Shown here: piece after piece, positions 42,477-50,358 of the stretch
Layout: every line of letters starts with the position of its first letter
How positions within the stretch are numbered: position 1 is the first letter of the stretch
Origin: Bacteroidota bacterium
GTDB taxonomy: Bacteria > Bacteroidota > Bacteroidia > Bacteroidales > Bacteroidaceae
Direction: 5' to 3'
DNA: 64,000 nt
NCBI GenBank assembly: GCA_023425865.1
Contig: JAFABV010000028.1
Coordinates: 120,512 to 184,511, forward strand
The notes under the pieces: model-generated
The model's database searches: none
What the model saw: the letters and a program-made list of their open reading frames with translations, nothing else
What the model was told of the DNA's origin: nothing
Made by a program: the position numbers and the translations under genes

Positions 42477-42842
42477 ATGGAACAGGAATTTGAAGATTAT
42501 TGGAAGAAACACCGTTCGTCACTCATGGCTGTTGCGCCGTCACAACTCCAAGAAGAGCTTAAGAATAACACTCGCCTGACTACTGGTGGCGACTGGTTAA
42601 TATTTATCATACCGATAGTCATACTTGTTGTACTGTCCGACTCTGGGCTCTTCGCCCAGGAGTGGCTCAATTGGGTTGTTGCTATTGTGGTGGGCGTACT
42701 TGCATTTGGTTTGATGGATTACGTGAAGCCCTACGTCACAGGTAAACGACGTTATACTGACATTGAGGCAGACGTCAAGCAGCATTTTTATCAAATCTAC
42801 CGTGCAAAAGGTTTGGAGGCCTTAGAGCGTATGCGGGCCTGA
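42477..42842 (+). CDS. Small membrane protein, 121 residues
   Basis: Unrecognised protein with a soluble acidic N-terminus (MEQEFEDYWKKHRSSLM), two close membrane helices (LIFIIPIVILVVL and WVVAIVVGVLAFGLM), and a soluble C-terminal part (RYTDIEADVKQHFYQIYRAK). It has its own promoter and diverges from bglX. No catalytic motif is visible, and no function is proposed. The gene is followed by 150 bases without features up to hemW. Confidence 0.7.
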   Translation: MEQEFEDYWKKHRSSLMAVAPSQLQEELKNNTRLTTGGDWLIFIIPIVILVVLSDSGLFAQEWLNWVVAIVVGVLAFGLMDYVKPYVTGKRRYTDIEADVKQHFYQIYRAKGLEALERMRA

Positions 42843-42992
42843 ATGGTGTATATGGTATGGGGCTGTTGCAGATGAAGGTGATACGCATTTTTTATCGAAA
42901 CTAAGAATTAATGGGGGCTCAGTTGAGTCATTGCGACGCAGTGTGCGGCATAAGACAAGTGTAAGCGCTTAGTTATAAGTCATTCCTTGTGT

Positions 42993-44090
42993 TCATACCC
43001 GCATAAGGTCACTCATGATGGTATTGCTGATATTGATTCCCGCTCGTGAGAGATGGAGTCGATGGCCTTCGTGCAGGAGTAGACCTTTGTTGATATAGGG
43101 TTGTGCGTCTTTCAGCAGCGTCGACTGATAAGCGACAGGTACGTCGTTGATGTTGATGCCCTCCCTGGTGCGCAGGGCTGTACTGACGATGTCGTTGAAC
43201 CGCGTGTCATCATCAATCTGCTCGATTTCTCTTGGCAGTTCGCCTTTCTCTATACTTGCCATGTACCTGTTGATGTTGTCAACATTCCATTGTCTTGTCT
43301 TGAGGTCGTAAGAGTGTGCGGAAGCCCCCAACCCGATATAAGGAATGTTGTGCCAATAGCTTGAATTGTGCTTGCTGCGAAATCCATTCTTGGCAAAGTT
43401 GCTAATCTCATAGTGCTCATAGCCGGCTTCTACTAATTTTTCGATGAGCCTGTCGTACATCGTTAGGCTCAGTTCCTCGTCCACTTCCTTTACTTTCCCT
43501 TGCTCCAGAAGACGGAAGAGCGGTGTTCCTTCCTCATACATTAGCCCGTAAGCAGAGATGTGTTCAGGCTTAAGTTTGAGAACATGCGCAATGTCGTCTT
43601 CCCATTCTGCTATCGTTTCTTCCGGGAATCCATATATCAAGTCTATACTGATGTTGTGAATGCCGTCCTTGCGCAAGATATTCACAGCATCGTCCACCTC
43701 TTGTGCCGTGTGCCTCCGCCGTAAAAACTTTAAGCGTTCGTTAGAGAACGACTGTGCCCCCATGCTTACGCGGTTGACGGGCAAGCCACGAAACATGCCT
43801 TCGCGAATATCATCGGGGTTGCACTCTATGGTCACTTCAGCTGCGGCGTCTACATCATATACCTTATATATATAGTCAAGCAAACGCGTGAGATTTTTCT
43901 TTGTGAGCTGACTTGGCGTGCCGCCACCCAGATAGATCGTGCCTATAGTGGGGCGTTCTGTTATCAGGTCTATTTCCCGGCAGAGCGCTTTTACATACCG
44001 GTCTTGTAACTGAGGTTGGGTAGTGGAGTAGAAGTCACAGTAGATGCATCGGCTCGCACAAAAGGGTATGTGAATATATAGTCCAGTCAT
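42993..44090 (-). CDS. hemW: HemW, heme chaperone of the radical SAM family
   Basis: 365-residue radical SAM protein related to oxygen-independent coproporphyrinogen oxidase (HemN). The cluster motif is CASRCIYCDFYS (CxxxCxxC, then Asp-Phe), followed by TIYLGGGTPSQL and IDLIYGFPEE. The motif lacks the fourth nearby Cys and the N-terminal extension of true HemN, so it is the HemW type, which binds heme and delivers it to target proteins. It diverges from the EF-G paralog gene with 171 bases between. Confidence 0.92.
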   Translation of the reverse strand: MTGLYIHIPFCASRCIYCDFYSTTQPQLQDRYVKALCREIDLITERPTIGTIYLGGGTPSQLTKKNLTRLLDYIYKVYDVDAAAEVTIECNPDDIREGMFRGLPVNRVSMGAQSFSNERLKFLRRRHTAQEVDDAVNILRKDGIHNISIDLIYGFPEETIAEWEDDIAHVLKLKPEHISAYGLMYEEGTPLFRLLEQGKVKEVDEELSLTMYDRLIEKLVEAGYEHYEISNFAKNGFRSKHNSSYWHNIPYIGLGASAHSYDLKTRQWNVDNINRYMASIEKGELPREIEQIDDDTRFNDIVSTALRTREGININDVPVAYQSTLLKDAQPYINKGLLLHEGHRLHLSRAGINISNTIMSDLMRV

Positions 44091-44157
44091 AATTGATTTG
44101 TTGGGATTGTAAAAGTACTAATTTGTTTTAAATTATCAGTTGTTTTTCATTCTTTCT

Positions 44158-44189
44158 TTTGGAGTCTATTTGAATTTTCCCTATCTTTA
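44158..44189 (+). promoter_or_regulatory. Possible promoter of the EF-G paralog
   Basis: TTTG at 44158-44161 and TATCTTTA at 44182-44189, 20 bases apart. The last base differs from the TAnnTTTG consensus. The leader would be about 65 bases long. Confidence 0.4.
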
Positions 44190-44261
44190 ACAGCGATTTG
44201 GAGATTGAAACTCCTAACCTTAACGAACGTTTTTTATTACTAACACTTTAAATCTTTTGAT

Positions 44262-46424
44262 ATGAGAGTATATCAAACCAACGAAATTAAAAACATTGCC
44301 TTGTTGGGCAGTGCGGGTAGCGGCAAGACCACTCTTGCCGAGAGTATGTTGTTTGAAGCCGGGGTCATCAAGCGTCGCGGTTCAGTGGAGGGAAAAAATA
44401 CCGTGAGCGACTACTTCCCAGTAGAGTTGGAGTATGGCTACTCGGTCTTCCCCACAGTGTTCCATGTGGAGTGGAATAATAAAAAACTGAACATCATTGA
44501 TTGCCCGGGATCAGACGACTTTGTAGGAGGCGCAATCACTTCATTGAATGTTACAGACCAGGCGGTCATACTGATTAATGGTCAGTATGGGCCCGAAGTG
44601 GGTACCCAAAATGCGTTCAGATATACAGAGAAACTCAAGAAACCAGTTATCTTCCTGGTCAATCAGCTTGATTCAGACAAGTGCGACTATGACAACATCA
44701 TGTCTTCGATGCAAGATATATATGGTTCTAAGTGTGTGCAAATACAGTATCCTGTCGAGACCGGCCCCAAATTCAATTCCATCATTGATGTGCTCATCAT
44801 GAAAAAGCTGACCTGGGGACCCGATGGTGGCGCCCCCACGCGCGAGGATATTCCCGCAGAAGAGATGGACAAGGCGATGGAACTGCACAAGACATTGGTT
44901 GAGGCTGCAGCCGAGAATGATGATGCCTTGATGGAAAAGTTCTTTGAAAGTGAGACGCTGAGTGAGGACGAGATGCGTGAAGGCATTCGCAAGGGCTTGG
45001 TTACCCGCAGTATTTTCCCGGTGTTCTGCGTTGATGCCCATAAAGATATGGGCGTGCAGCGTCTGATGGAGTTCTTGGGCAATGTTGTTCCCTTTGTTAG
45101 CGAAATGCCCAAAGTACGCAATACTCGTGGCGAAGAGGTCGAGGCATCGTCTGATGGAGTGGAGAGCCTTTATTTCTTCAAGACTGGCATGGAGCCGCAT
45201 ATCGGTGAGGTATCTTACTTTAAGGTAATGAGCGGTAGCGTGAAGTCTGGTGATGACCTGAGCAATGCCGACCGCGGTTCAAAGGAGCGTATTGGTCAGA
45301 TCTATGCTTGCGCCGGAGCCAATCGTGTGGCTGTCGACCAGCTCAATGCCGGTGATATCGGTTGCACGGTAAAGCTTAAAGACGTCAAGACTGGCAATAC
45401 ACTCAACGGCAAGGGTGGCGAGCAGCGTTTCGACTTTATCAAATATCCTAATTCTAAATACAGTAGAGCCATCAAGGCTGAGAATCCGCAGGAAATGGAG
45501 AAGCTCATGGCGGCATTGCTCAAGATGCGTCAGGAAGACCCCACGTGGGTAGTGGAGCAGAGCAAGGAACTGCGACAGACCATCGTGCATGGCCAGGGTG
45601 AGTTCCATCTGCGTACCTTAAAATGGCGTTTGGAAAACAATGAGAAACTTCATGTAACCTTCGATGAGCCCAAGATACCCTATCGTGAGACCATTACCAA
45701 GAAGGCCAAGGCTGAATATCGTCACAAGAAACAGAGTGGTGGCGCCGGACAGTTTGGTGAGGTTCATCTGATTGTTGAGCCTTACGCTGAAGGCATGCCC
45801 GATCCCACAAGTTATACTTTCGACGGGCAGGAGTTCAAGATGAACATCAAGTCAAAGGAAGAGAAAGAGATGCCCTGGGGTGGAAAGCTTGTCTTTATCA
45901 ATTCTGTCGTGGGTGGCGCTATCGACTTGCGCTTTATGCCTGCCATTCTCAAGGGCGTCATGGATTGCATGGAGCGTGGTCCGCTTACCGGAAGCTACGC
46001 CCGCGACGTGCGGGTTGTGGTCTATGATGGCAAGATGCACCCAGTAGACTCTAACGAGCTTTCATTCACCTTGGCTGCCCGCCATGCATTCTCAGATGCC
46101 TTTAAGGCTGCTGGTCCAAAGATTCTGGAGCCCATCTACGATCTTGAGGTTTATGTGCCCTCTGATTATATGGGAGATGTGATGAGTGACCTTCAGGGTC
46201 GCCGCGCTATCATTATGGGTATGGATGCTGAGGCCGGATACCAGAAGCTTTCGGCCAAGATTCCGTTGAAGGAATTGTCGAATTATAGTGTGGCTTTAAG
46301 TTCGCTTACCGGCGGACGCGCCAGTTTCACGACAAAGTTCGCCAGTTACGAGCTTGTTCCTGCTGACTTGCAGCAGTCGTTGATTGCAAAGCATGAGGCA
46401 GAAGTGGCCGAAGAGGAATCTTGA
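44262..46424 (+). CDS. fusA2: EF-G paralog (EF-G2 type) lacking GTPase residues
   Basis: 720-residue translation factor homologous to EF-G over all five domains. The P-loop is GSAGSGKT (residues 16-23) instead of AHIDAGKT. The switch I motif RGITI is missing (the region reads PVELEYGYSVFPTVF), and the G3 motif DTPGHVDF is DCPGSDDF (80-87), so the catalytic His is Ser84. NQLD (134-137) replaces NKMD. Domain IV shows AGQFGEVHLIVEP and FINSVVGGAIDLRFMPAILKG. A Bacteroides thetaiotaomicron paralog, EF-G2, is reported to support translation without GTPase activity under carbon limitation; this gene is a good candidate ortholog. The normal fusA should lie elsewhere in the str operon. Confidence 0.92.
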   Translation: MRVYQTNEIKNIALLGSAGSGKTTLAESMLFEAGVIKRRGSVEGKNTVSDYFPVELEYGYSVFPTVFHVEWNNKKLNIIDCPGSDDFVGGAITSLNVTDQAVILINGQYGPEVGTQNAFRYTEKLKKPVIFLVNQLDSDKCDYDNIMSSMQDIYGSKCVQIQYPVETGPKFNSIIDVLIMKKLTWGPDGGAPTREDIPAEEMDKAMELHKTLVEAAAENDDALMEKFFESETLSEDEMREGIRKGLVTRSIFPVFCVDAHKDMGVQRLMEFLGNVVPFVSEMPKVRNTRGEEVEASSDGVESLYFFKTGMEPHIGEVSYFKVMSGSVKSGDDLSNADRGSKERIGQIYACAGANRVAVDQLNAGDIGCTVKLKDVKTGNTLNGKGGEQRFDFIKYPNSKYSRAIKAENPQEMEKLMAALLKMRQEDPTWVVEQSKELRQTIVHGQGEFHLRTLKWRLENNEKLHVTFDEPKIPYRETITKKAKAEYRHKKQSGGAGQFGEVHLIVEPYAEGMPDPTSYTFDGQEFKMNIKSKEEKEMPWGGKLVFINSVVGGAIDLRFMPAILKGVMDCMERGPLTGSYARDVRVVVYDGKMHPVDSNELSFTLAARHAFSDAFKAAGPKILEPIYDLEVYVPSDYMGDVMSDLQGRRAIIMGMDAEAGYQKLSAKIPLKELSNYSVALSSLTGGRASFTTKFASYELVPADLQQSLIAKHEAEVAEEES

Positions 46425-46449
46425 TGATATTCTCACCTTAATATCAATC

Positions 46450-46480
46450 CCCCGTGGTTCTGAATAAGGGCTACGGGGTT
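46450..46480 (+). terminator. Probable terminator of the EF-G paralog gene
   Basis: CCCCGTGG pairs with GCTACGGGG around a loop of about 12 bases, followed only by TTTG, so termination may be weak. Confidence 0.55.
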
Positions 46481-46585
46481 TGTGTTGTAGTTGCATATAT
46501 GTTTTTATAATAGCTGGTTTTGTTAATTGAAGCAAATCCGGCTCAAATAATTAACACTTAACTGTTAACGTGTTAATTAATTACC

Positions 46586-46593
46586 TATCTTTG
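46586..46593 (+). promoter_or_regulatory. -7 element of rprX, very close to the start codon
   Basis: TATCTTTG followed by CC. The expected transcription start, 6-7 bases downstream, coincides with the ATG at 46599, suggesting a leaderless or nearly leaderless message. Confidence 0.55.
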
Positions 46594-46598
46594 CCAAC

Positions 46599-48161
46599 AT
46601 GAAGCAGAAAACTATCTGGACCATAGCCATCATCATGGGCGTGGCGTTCGTTATCTTGCTTGGCCTACAGTTGACTTACATCCAGTCGATGGCCAATATG
46701 AAGAAGGAGCAGTTCGACGAAAGTGTGAACCGAGCCCTCTATCAAGCTTCGCGTAATCTCGAACTTAACGAGACATTGCGCTATTTGGAGAAAGACGTCA
46801 ATGAAACCGAGCGTCGCGCTTTCGTCAAGGATAGTGTCGGTACACGGTCAGGAAACGCCAATGACGGCACGGTGCAGTATTCTCACCAATACTCGGTAGC
46901 GGGCAAGGATGGTACGGTATACTCTTCATTTGAACTCAAGACATTGACCACCAAGCCCGGGCAAATGCCAAAGGCTATGATTCTGAAGAGCGACAAGAAC
47001 TCTAATTCGGAGGCCAGCAAGTCGTTGCAGGAAATTGTGAAGAACCGGTATGTTTACCAGAAGGCTCTGCTCGATGAAGTAGTGATGAACATGCTCTACT
47101 CTGCCTCAGACAAGCCGTTGAAAGAGCGTGTGAACTTCAAGATTCTCGATCAGGACCTCAAGGCGGAGTTGATGAACAACGGTATCAATATACCTTACCA
47201 CTTCACCGTCTCGACCCAAGACGGGCGTGAGGTGTATCGCTGCCCCGACTATACTGACGACGGTATAGAATACACCTACTCGCAGGTGCTCTTCCGCAAT
47301 GACCCTGCGTCGAAGATGGGCGTTGTGCGCGTGCATTTCCCCGACATCAATACTTACATCTTCTCCAGCGTGCGCTTTATGATTCCCAGTGTGGTGTTTA
47401 CGTTTATCTTGCTGATTACGTTTATTTTCACCATCATGGTCATCTTCCGCCAGAAGCGTTATTCAGAGATCAAGAACGATTTTATCAATAATATGACGCA
47501 CGAGCTCAAGACACCTATTGCCAGTATCTCGCTGGCTGCCCAGATGCTTAGCGATGACTCTGTACCCAAGTCAGATAAGATGCTCAAGCACCTTACGAGT
47601 GTGGTGAGCGACGAGTCTAAGCGTTTGCGCTTCTTGGTGGAGAAGGTTCTGCAGATGTCAATGTTCGACCGCAAGAAGGCGTCGTTCAAGAAGAAGGAGC
47701 TTGACCTCAACGAAATGGTGGAGAGTATCGCAAACTCGTTCCTGTTGCGTGTGGAACATACGGGGGGAAAGATTTTCGTAGACGTGGGGGCTGTCGATTC
47801 GGCCATCTACGTAGACGAGGTACAGTTCCAAAACGTGATATTCAATCTCATGGACAATGCGGTGAAGTATCGCAAGCCCGACCAGCCACTCAATATTACC
47901 CTCAAGACTTGGAATGATGAGCGTTGGCTCTATCTATCCGTGGCAGATACGGGTATGGGAATGAAGAAAGACAGCCTCAAGAAAATTTTTGAGAAGTTTT
48001 ATCGTGTTCATACCGGTAATGTGCATGATGTCAAGGGCTTTGGGCTCGGACTCGCTTATGTGCGGAAGGTTGTTGACTTGCACGACGGCGATATTAGAGT
48101 AGAGAGCGAACTGGGCAAAGGGACTACGTTCACCATCAAGTTACCGGTAATAAAGTCGTAA
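46599..48161 (+). CDS. rprX: RprX-type sensor histidine kinase
   Basis: 520-residue membrane histidine kinase. Two helices (residues 7-29 and about 262-283) enclose a periplasmic sensor domain of about 230 residues. HisKA domain: NNMTHELKTPIASI with His301 as the phosphorylated residue. HATPase domain: N box FNLMDNAVKYR, G1 VADTGMGM, F box FEKFYR and G2 GFGLGLAYV. The response regulator follows after 65 bases. The pair corresponds to RprX-RprY of Bacteroides fragilis by size, order and motifs. The inducing signal is unknown. Confidence 0.92.
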   Translation: MKQKTIWTIAIIMGVAFVILLGLQLTYIQSMANMKKEQFDESVNRALYQASRNLELNETLRYLEKDVNETERRAFVKDSVGTRSGNANDGTVQYSHQYSVAGKDGTVYSSFELKTLTTKPGQMPKAMILKSDKNSNSEASKSLQEIVKNRYVYQKALLDEVVMNMLYSASDKPLKERVNFKILDQDLKAELMNNGINIPYHFTVSTQDGREVYRCPDYTDDGIEYTYSQVLFRNDPASKMGVVRVHFPDINTYIFSSVRFMIPSVVFTFILLITFIFTIMVIFRQKRYSEIKNDFINNMTHELKTPIASISLAAQMLSDDSVPKSDKMLKHLTSVVSDESKRLRFLVEKVLQMSMFDRKKASFKKKELDLNEMVESIANSFLLRVEHTGGKIFVDVGAVDSAIYVDEVQFQNVIFNLMDNAVKYRKPDQPLNITLKTWNDERWLYLSVADTGMGMKKDSLKKIFEKFYRVHTGNVHDVKGFGLGLAYVRKVVDLHDGDIRVESELGKGTTFTIKLPVIKS

Positions 48162-48226
48162 CGGCTTTGGCTGGATGATAAAGAAAAAAATATAGAGAGA
48201 AATATTAATTTTAATACGATACAGTT

Positions 48227-48925
48227 ATGGACGAAAAAGTAAAGATTCTCCTTTGTGAGGATGATGAGAACCTCGGCACATTGCTTTGTGAATATCTTAT
48301 AGCCAAGGGTTATGATGCTGTGCTATGCCCTGACGGTGAAGCCGGTTACAAAGAGTTTACCAAAGACAAGTTTGATATTTGTGTTCTTGATGTGATGATG
48401 CCTAAGAAGGACGGCTTCTCATTGGCACAAGATATCCGTCAGATCAACTCCCAGGTACCCATCGTTTTCCTTACTGCTCGCGTACAGAAGGAAGATGTGC
48501 TGGAAGGCTTTGATAAGGGTGCCGACGACTACATCACCAAGCCTTTCTCTATGGAAGAGCTCGTGAAGCGTGTAGAGGCTATCCTCCGTCGCGTGCGTGG
48601 CAAGAAAAACAAGGAGAGCACCATGTACAAGATAGGTCGATACACTTTCGACACCCAGAAGCAGTTGCTGACCATTGGTGACAAGCAGACCAAGCTCACC
48701 ACCAAGGAGAATGAGTTGTTGGCGCTGCTCTGCTCGCACACCAATGAGATATTGAAGCGTAACGATGCATTGCGCACCATCTGGATTGATGATAACTATT
48801 TCAATGCTCGTTCTATGGATGTATATATCACAAAGTTGCGTAAGCACTTGAAAGATGACGACCAGATTGAAATCATCAACATCCATGGTCAGGGGTATAA
48901 GCTCATTGTGCCCGACGAAGAGTAA
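48227..48925 (+). CDS. rprY: RprY-type response regulator
   Basis: 232-residue OmpR/PhoB-family regulator. The receiver domain has EDDEN at residues 11-15, the phosphorylated Asp55 in CVLDVMMPKKDG, and Lys in DDYITKPFS. The winged-helix domain shows KLTTKENELLALL and ARSMDVYITKLRKHLK, the recognition helix region. In Porphyromonas gingivalis RprY is linked to control of oxidative-stress and nqr genes; targets here are unknown. It is followed by a hairpin and a long gene-free stretch. Confidence 0.94.
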   Translation: MDEKVKILLCEDDENLGTLLCEYLIAKGYDAVLCPDGEAGYKEFTKDKFDICVLDVMMPKKDGFSLAQDIRQINSQVPIVFLTARVQKEDVLEGFDKGADDYITKPFSMEELVKRVEAILRRVRGKKNKESTMYKIGRYTFDTQKQLLTIGDKQTKLTTKENELLALLCSHTNEILKRNDALRTIWIDDNYFNARSMDVYITKLRKHLKDDDQIEIINIHGQGYKLIVPDEE

Positions 48926-48966
48926 TGTCTACGTGTCAGCGCCATTGATGGGCTGCATACAAATCA

Positions 48967-49000
48967 AACAAGCGTACAGGGTTTTCCTTGTGCGCTTGTT
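48967..49000 (+). terminator. Probable terminator of rprX-rprY
   Basis: AACAAGCG pairs with CGCTTGTT, with a further AGG/CCT pairing inside. There is no T tract, so strength is uncertain. Confidence 0.5.
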
Positions 49001-49262
49001 GCTATGTAGGGGGGGCGAAGCCTATTGCATCATTAGATACAACGTGGCAGACGGTGGGGAATATCAGTCGGCCGATATTCTGTGGGCGAGGCATGTGTTC
49101 GCATTTGCCAGCATGTCAATGGCCTCTCATCCACAACACTCCTTCGCGGGGACTCCATCAAGCCGTTACTTTAGCCGTCTGAACGTCTCCGCGCGGCATG
49201 ATATGCGCTGTAGGTATGCTGAATCGAGCATTTTGCCGTAGCGCACACGGTATCGATTCATC

Positions 49263-49377
49263 GGATAATTCTGTATAAAACCATTGGATGATTCTATATA
49301 AAACTATCGGATAATTCTATATAAAACCATTCGATGATTCTATATAAAACCATCTCATCATTCAGCCCGAAGCATAA
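49263..49377. repeat. 23-base tandem array, copy 4 (four units plus end variant)
   Basis: Units begin at 49263, 49286, 49309 and 49332, each exactly 23 bases, with core TTCTATATAAAA (TTCTGTATAAAA in the first). The inner palindrome has decayed on the right (GAA to AAA). The end unit (49355-49377) holds TTCAGCCCGAA, again TTC-N5-GAA with a GC-rich middle. Confidence 0.92.
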
Positions 49378-49469
49378 AAGTACACGAGCGTTCTTGTCAA
49401 ACCGTTTGGGCATGACGAAAGACCCACCGAGACGTTATCACTCCATGTCGGCTTCCCGAAGAGGATTGG

Positions 49470-49502
49470 GGCTGGCTTCTCTCCTCAGGAGAGTAGCCAG
49501 CC
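49470..49502. repeat. 33-base near-perfect inverted repeat
   Basis: GGCTGGCT-t-CTCTCCT-c-AGGAGAG-t-AGCCAGCC: every base pairs except one T-T pair and the central C. No T tract follows on either strand, so it is not a plain terminator. It resembles the GC-rich palindromes common between Bacteroidota genes, as at 8068. Confidence 0.85.
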
Positions 49503-49740
49503 GTTTAGCCGCTGCCCTGCACACGAAGCCACAATAGAACATCCTCTGGGCGTGGTGCCTCAACAAGGCATGACGATATAGCCCACCACCGAGGTTTGAC
49601 ATGAGCGCTGTTGTGGATTTTGGATAATGGTGTCTATATGCGTAGGCAATAGTGAAATGCCGGGTCGTCATATTTTTTCTACTGAACCAAGAAAAGCCAT
49701 AAAAAATGATAATTTATTTTGGTTGTTTGTGTTTTTCCCT

Positions 49741-49748
49741 TATTTTTG
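49741..49748 (+). promoter_or_regulatory. -7 element of the DUF4332 gene
   Basis: TATTTTTG followed by CT; predicted start near 49754, 30 bases before ATG 49784. Confidence 0.55.
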
Positions 49749-49783
49749 CTATTGAAGAAACACCATTAACTAACTCGTAAAAT

Positions 49784-50191
49784 ATGGAATACAAGATCAT
49801 TGACATTGAAGGAATTGGAGAGACTTATGCCAAGAAGCTCGAAGACGCTGGTATCAAAACTGCCGCACAGCTGCTTGAAAAATGCAAGAAACCGGCAGGC
49901 CGCAAGGAATTGGCCGAGCAGACGGGTATCAGTGGTAAACTGATTCTTACCTGGACCAATCATGCCGACCTGATGCGTATCAACGGTGTCGGTCCGCAAT
50001 TTTCAGAGCTGTTAGAGGCTGCCGGCGTTGATACCGTGAAGGAATTTCGTCATCGTGTAGCTGACAATCTACAACCCAAGCTGGAAGAAGTTAATGCCGC
50101 GAAGAATTTGGTCAATCGTGTGCCCTCTGTAAAAGAGTTGCAAAAGATGATCGACCTGGCCAAGGAGCTTCCTGTAGTAATGGAGTATTAA
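49784..50191 (+). CDS. Helix-hairpin-helix protein, DUF4332 type
   Basis: 135-residue small cytoplasmic protein built of two helix-hairpin-helix motifs. The first is IEGIGETYAKKLEDAGIKTAAQL, the second INGVGPQFSELLEAAGVDTVKEF. This is the DUF4332 pattern (GIG and GVG hairpins each followed by LxxAG). Such motifs usually bind DNA backbone without sequence preference; the partner is unknown. It stands alone with its own promoter and terminator. Confidence 0.85.
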   Translation: MEYKIIDIEGIGETYAKKLEDAGIKTAAQLLEKCKKPAGRKELAEQTGISGKLILTWTNHADLMRINGVGPQFSELLEAAGVDTVKEFRHRVADNLQPKLEEVNAAKNLVNRVPSVKELQKMIDLAKELPVVMEY

Positions 50192-50292
50192 ACTGCGTAG
50201 GCCAATCGGCTATCTGCCACTGTCGGGCCGACAGTCAGTGATTTGGCCGTATACGGTACTTCTATGTTGTGTAGTACCTTACAAAAAATAAC

Positions 50293-50334
50293 AATCCGGA
50301 CCTTGCATCCTATATGGAGCATGGTCCGGATTTT
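50293..50334. terminator. Bidirectional terminator between DUF4332 gene and hcp
   Basis: AATCCGGACC (50293-50302) and GGTCCGGATT (50323-50332) form a 10-base stem, followed by TT on the right and, on the other strand, TATTTTTT (50290-50283). It serves both converging genes. Confidence 0.85.
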
Positions 50335-50358
50335 GATATGTAAGAAAGCGAAATCAGT

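Larger units (their letters stand above)
48926..49740. other. Gene-free stretch between rprY and the DUF4332 gene
   Basis: About 815 bases with no convincing gene. It holds a hairpin after rprY (48967-49000), the word GGGCGAGGCATGT at 49084-49096, shared with array 1, the fourth 23-base array (49263-49377), and a 33-base near-perfect inverted repeat (49470-49502). Several stretches look like decayed coding sequence, but I could not assign them. Confidence 0.75.

Noticed and set aside
42993..44090. Oxygen-independent coproporphyrinogen oxidase HemN
   Set aside because: The Cys motif CxxxCxxCDF and the short length fit HemW rather than HemN.
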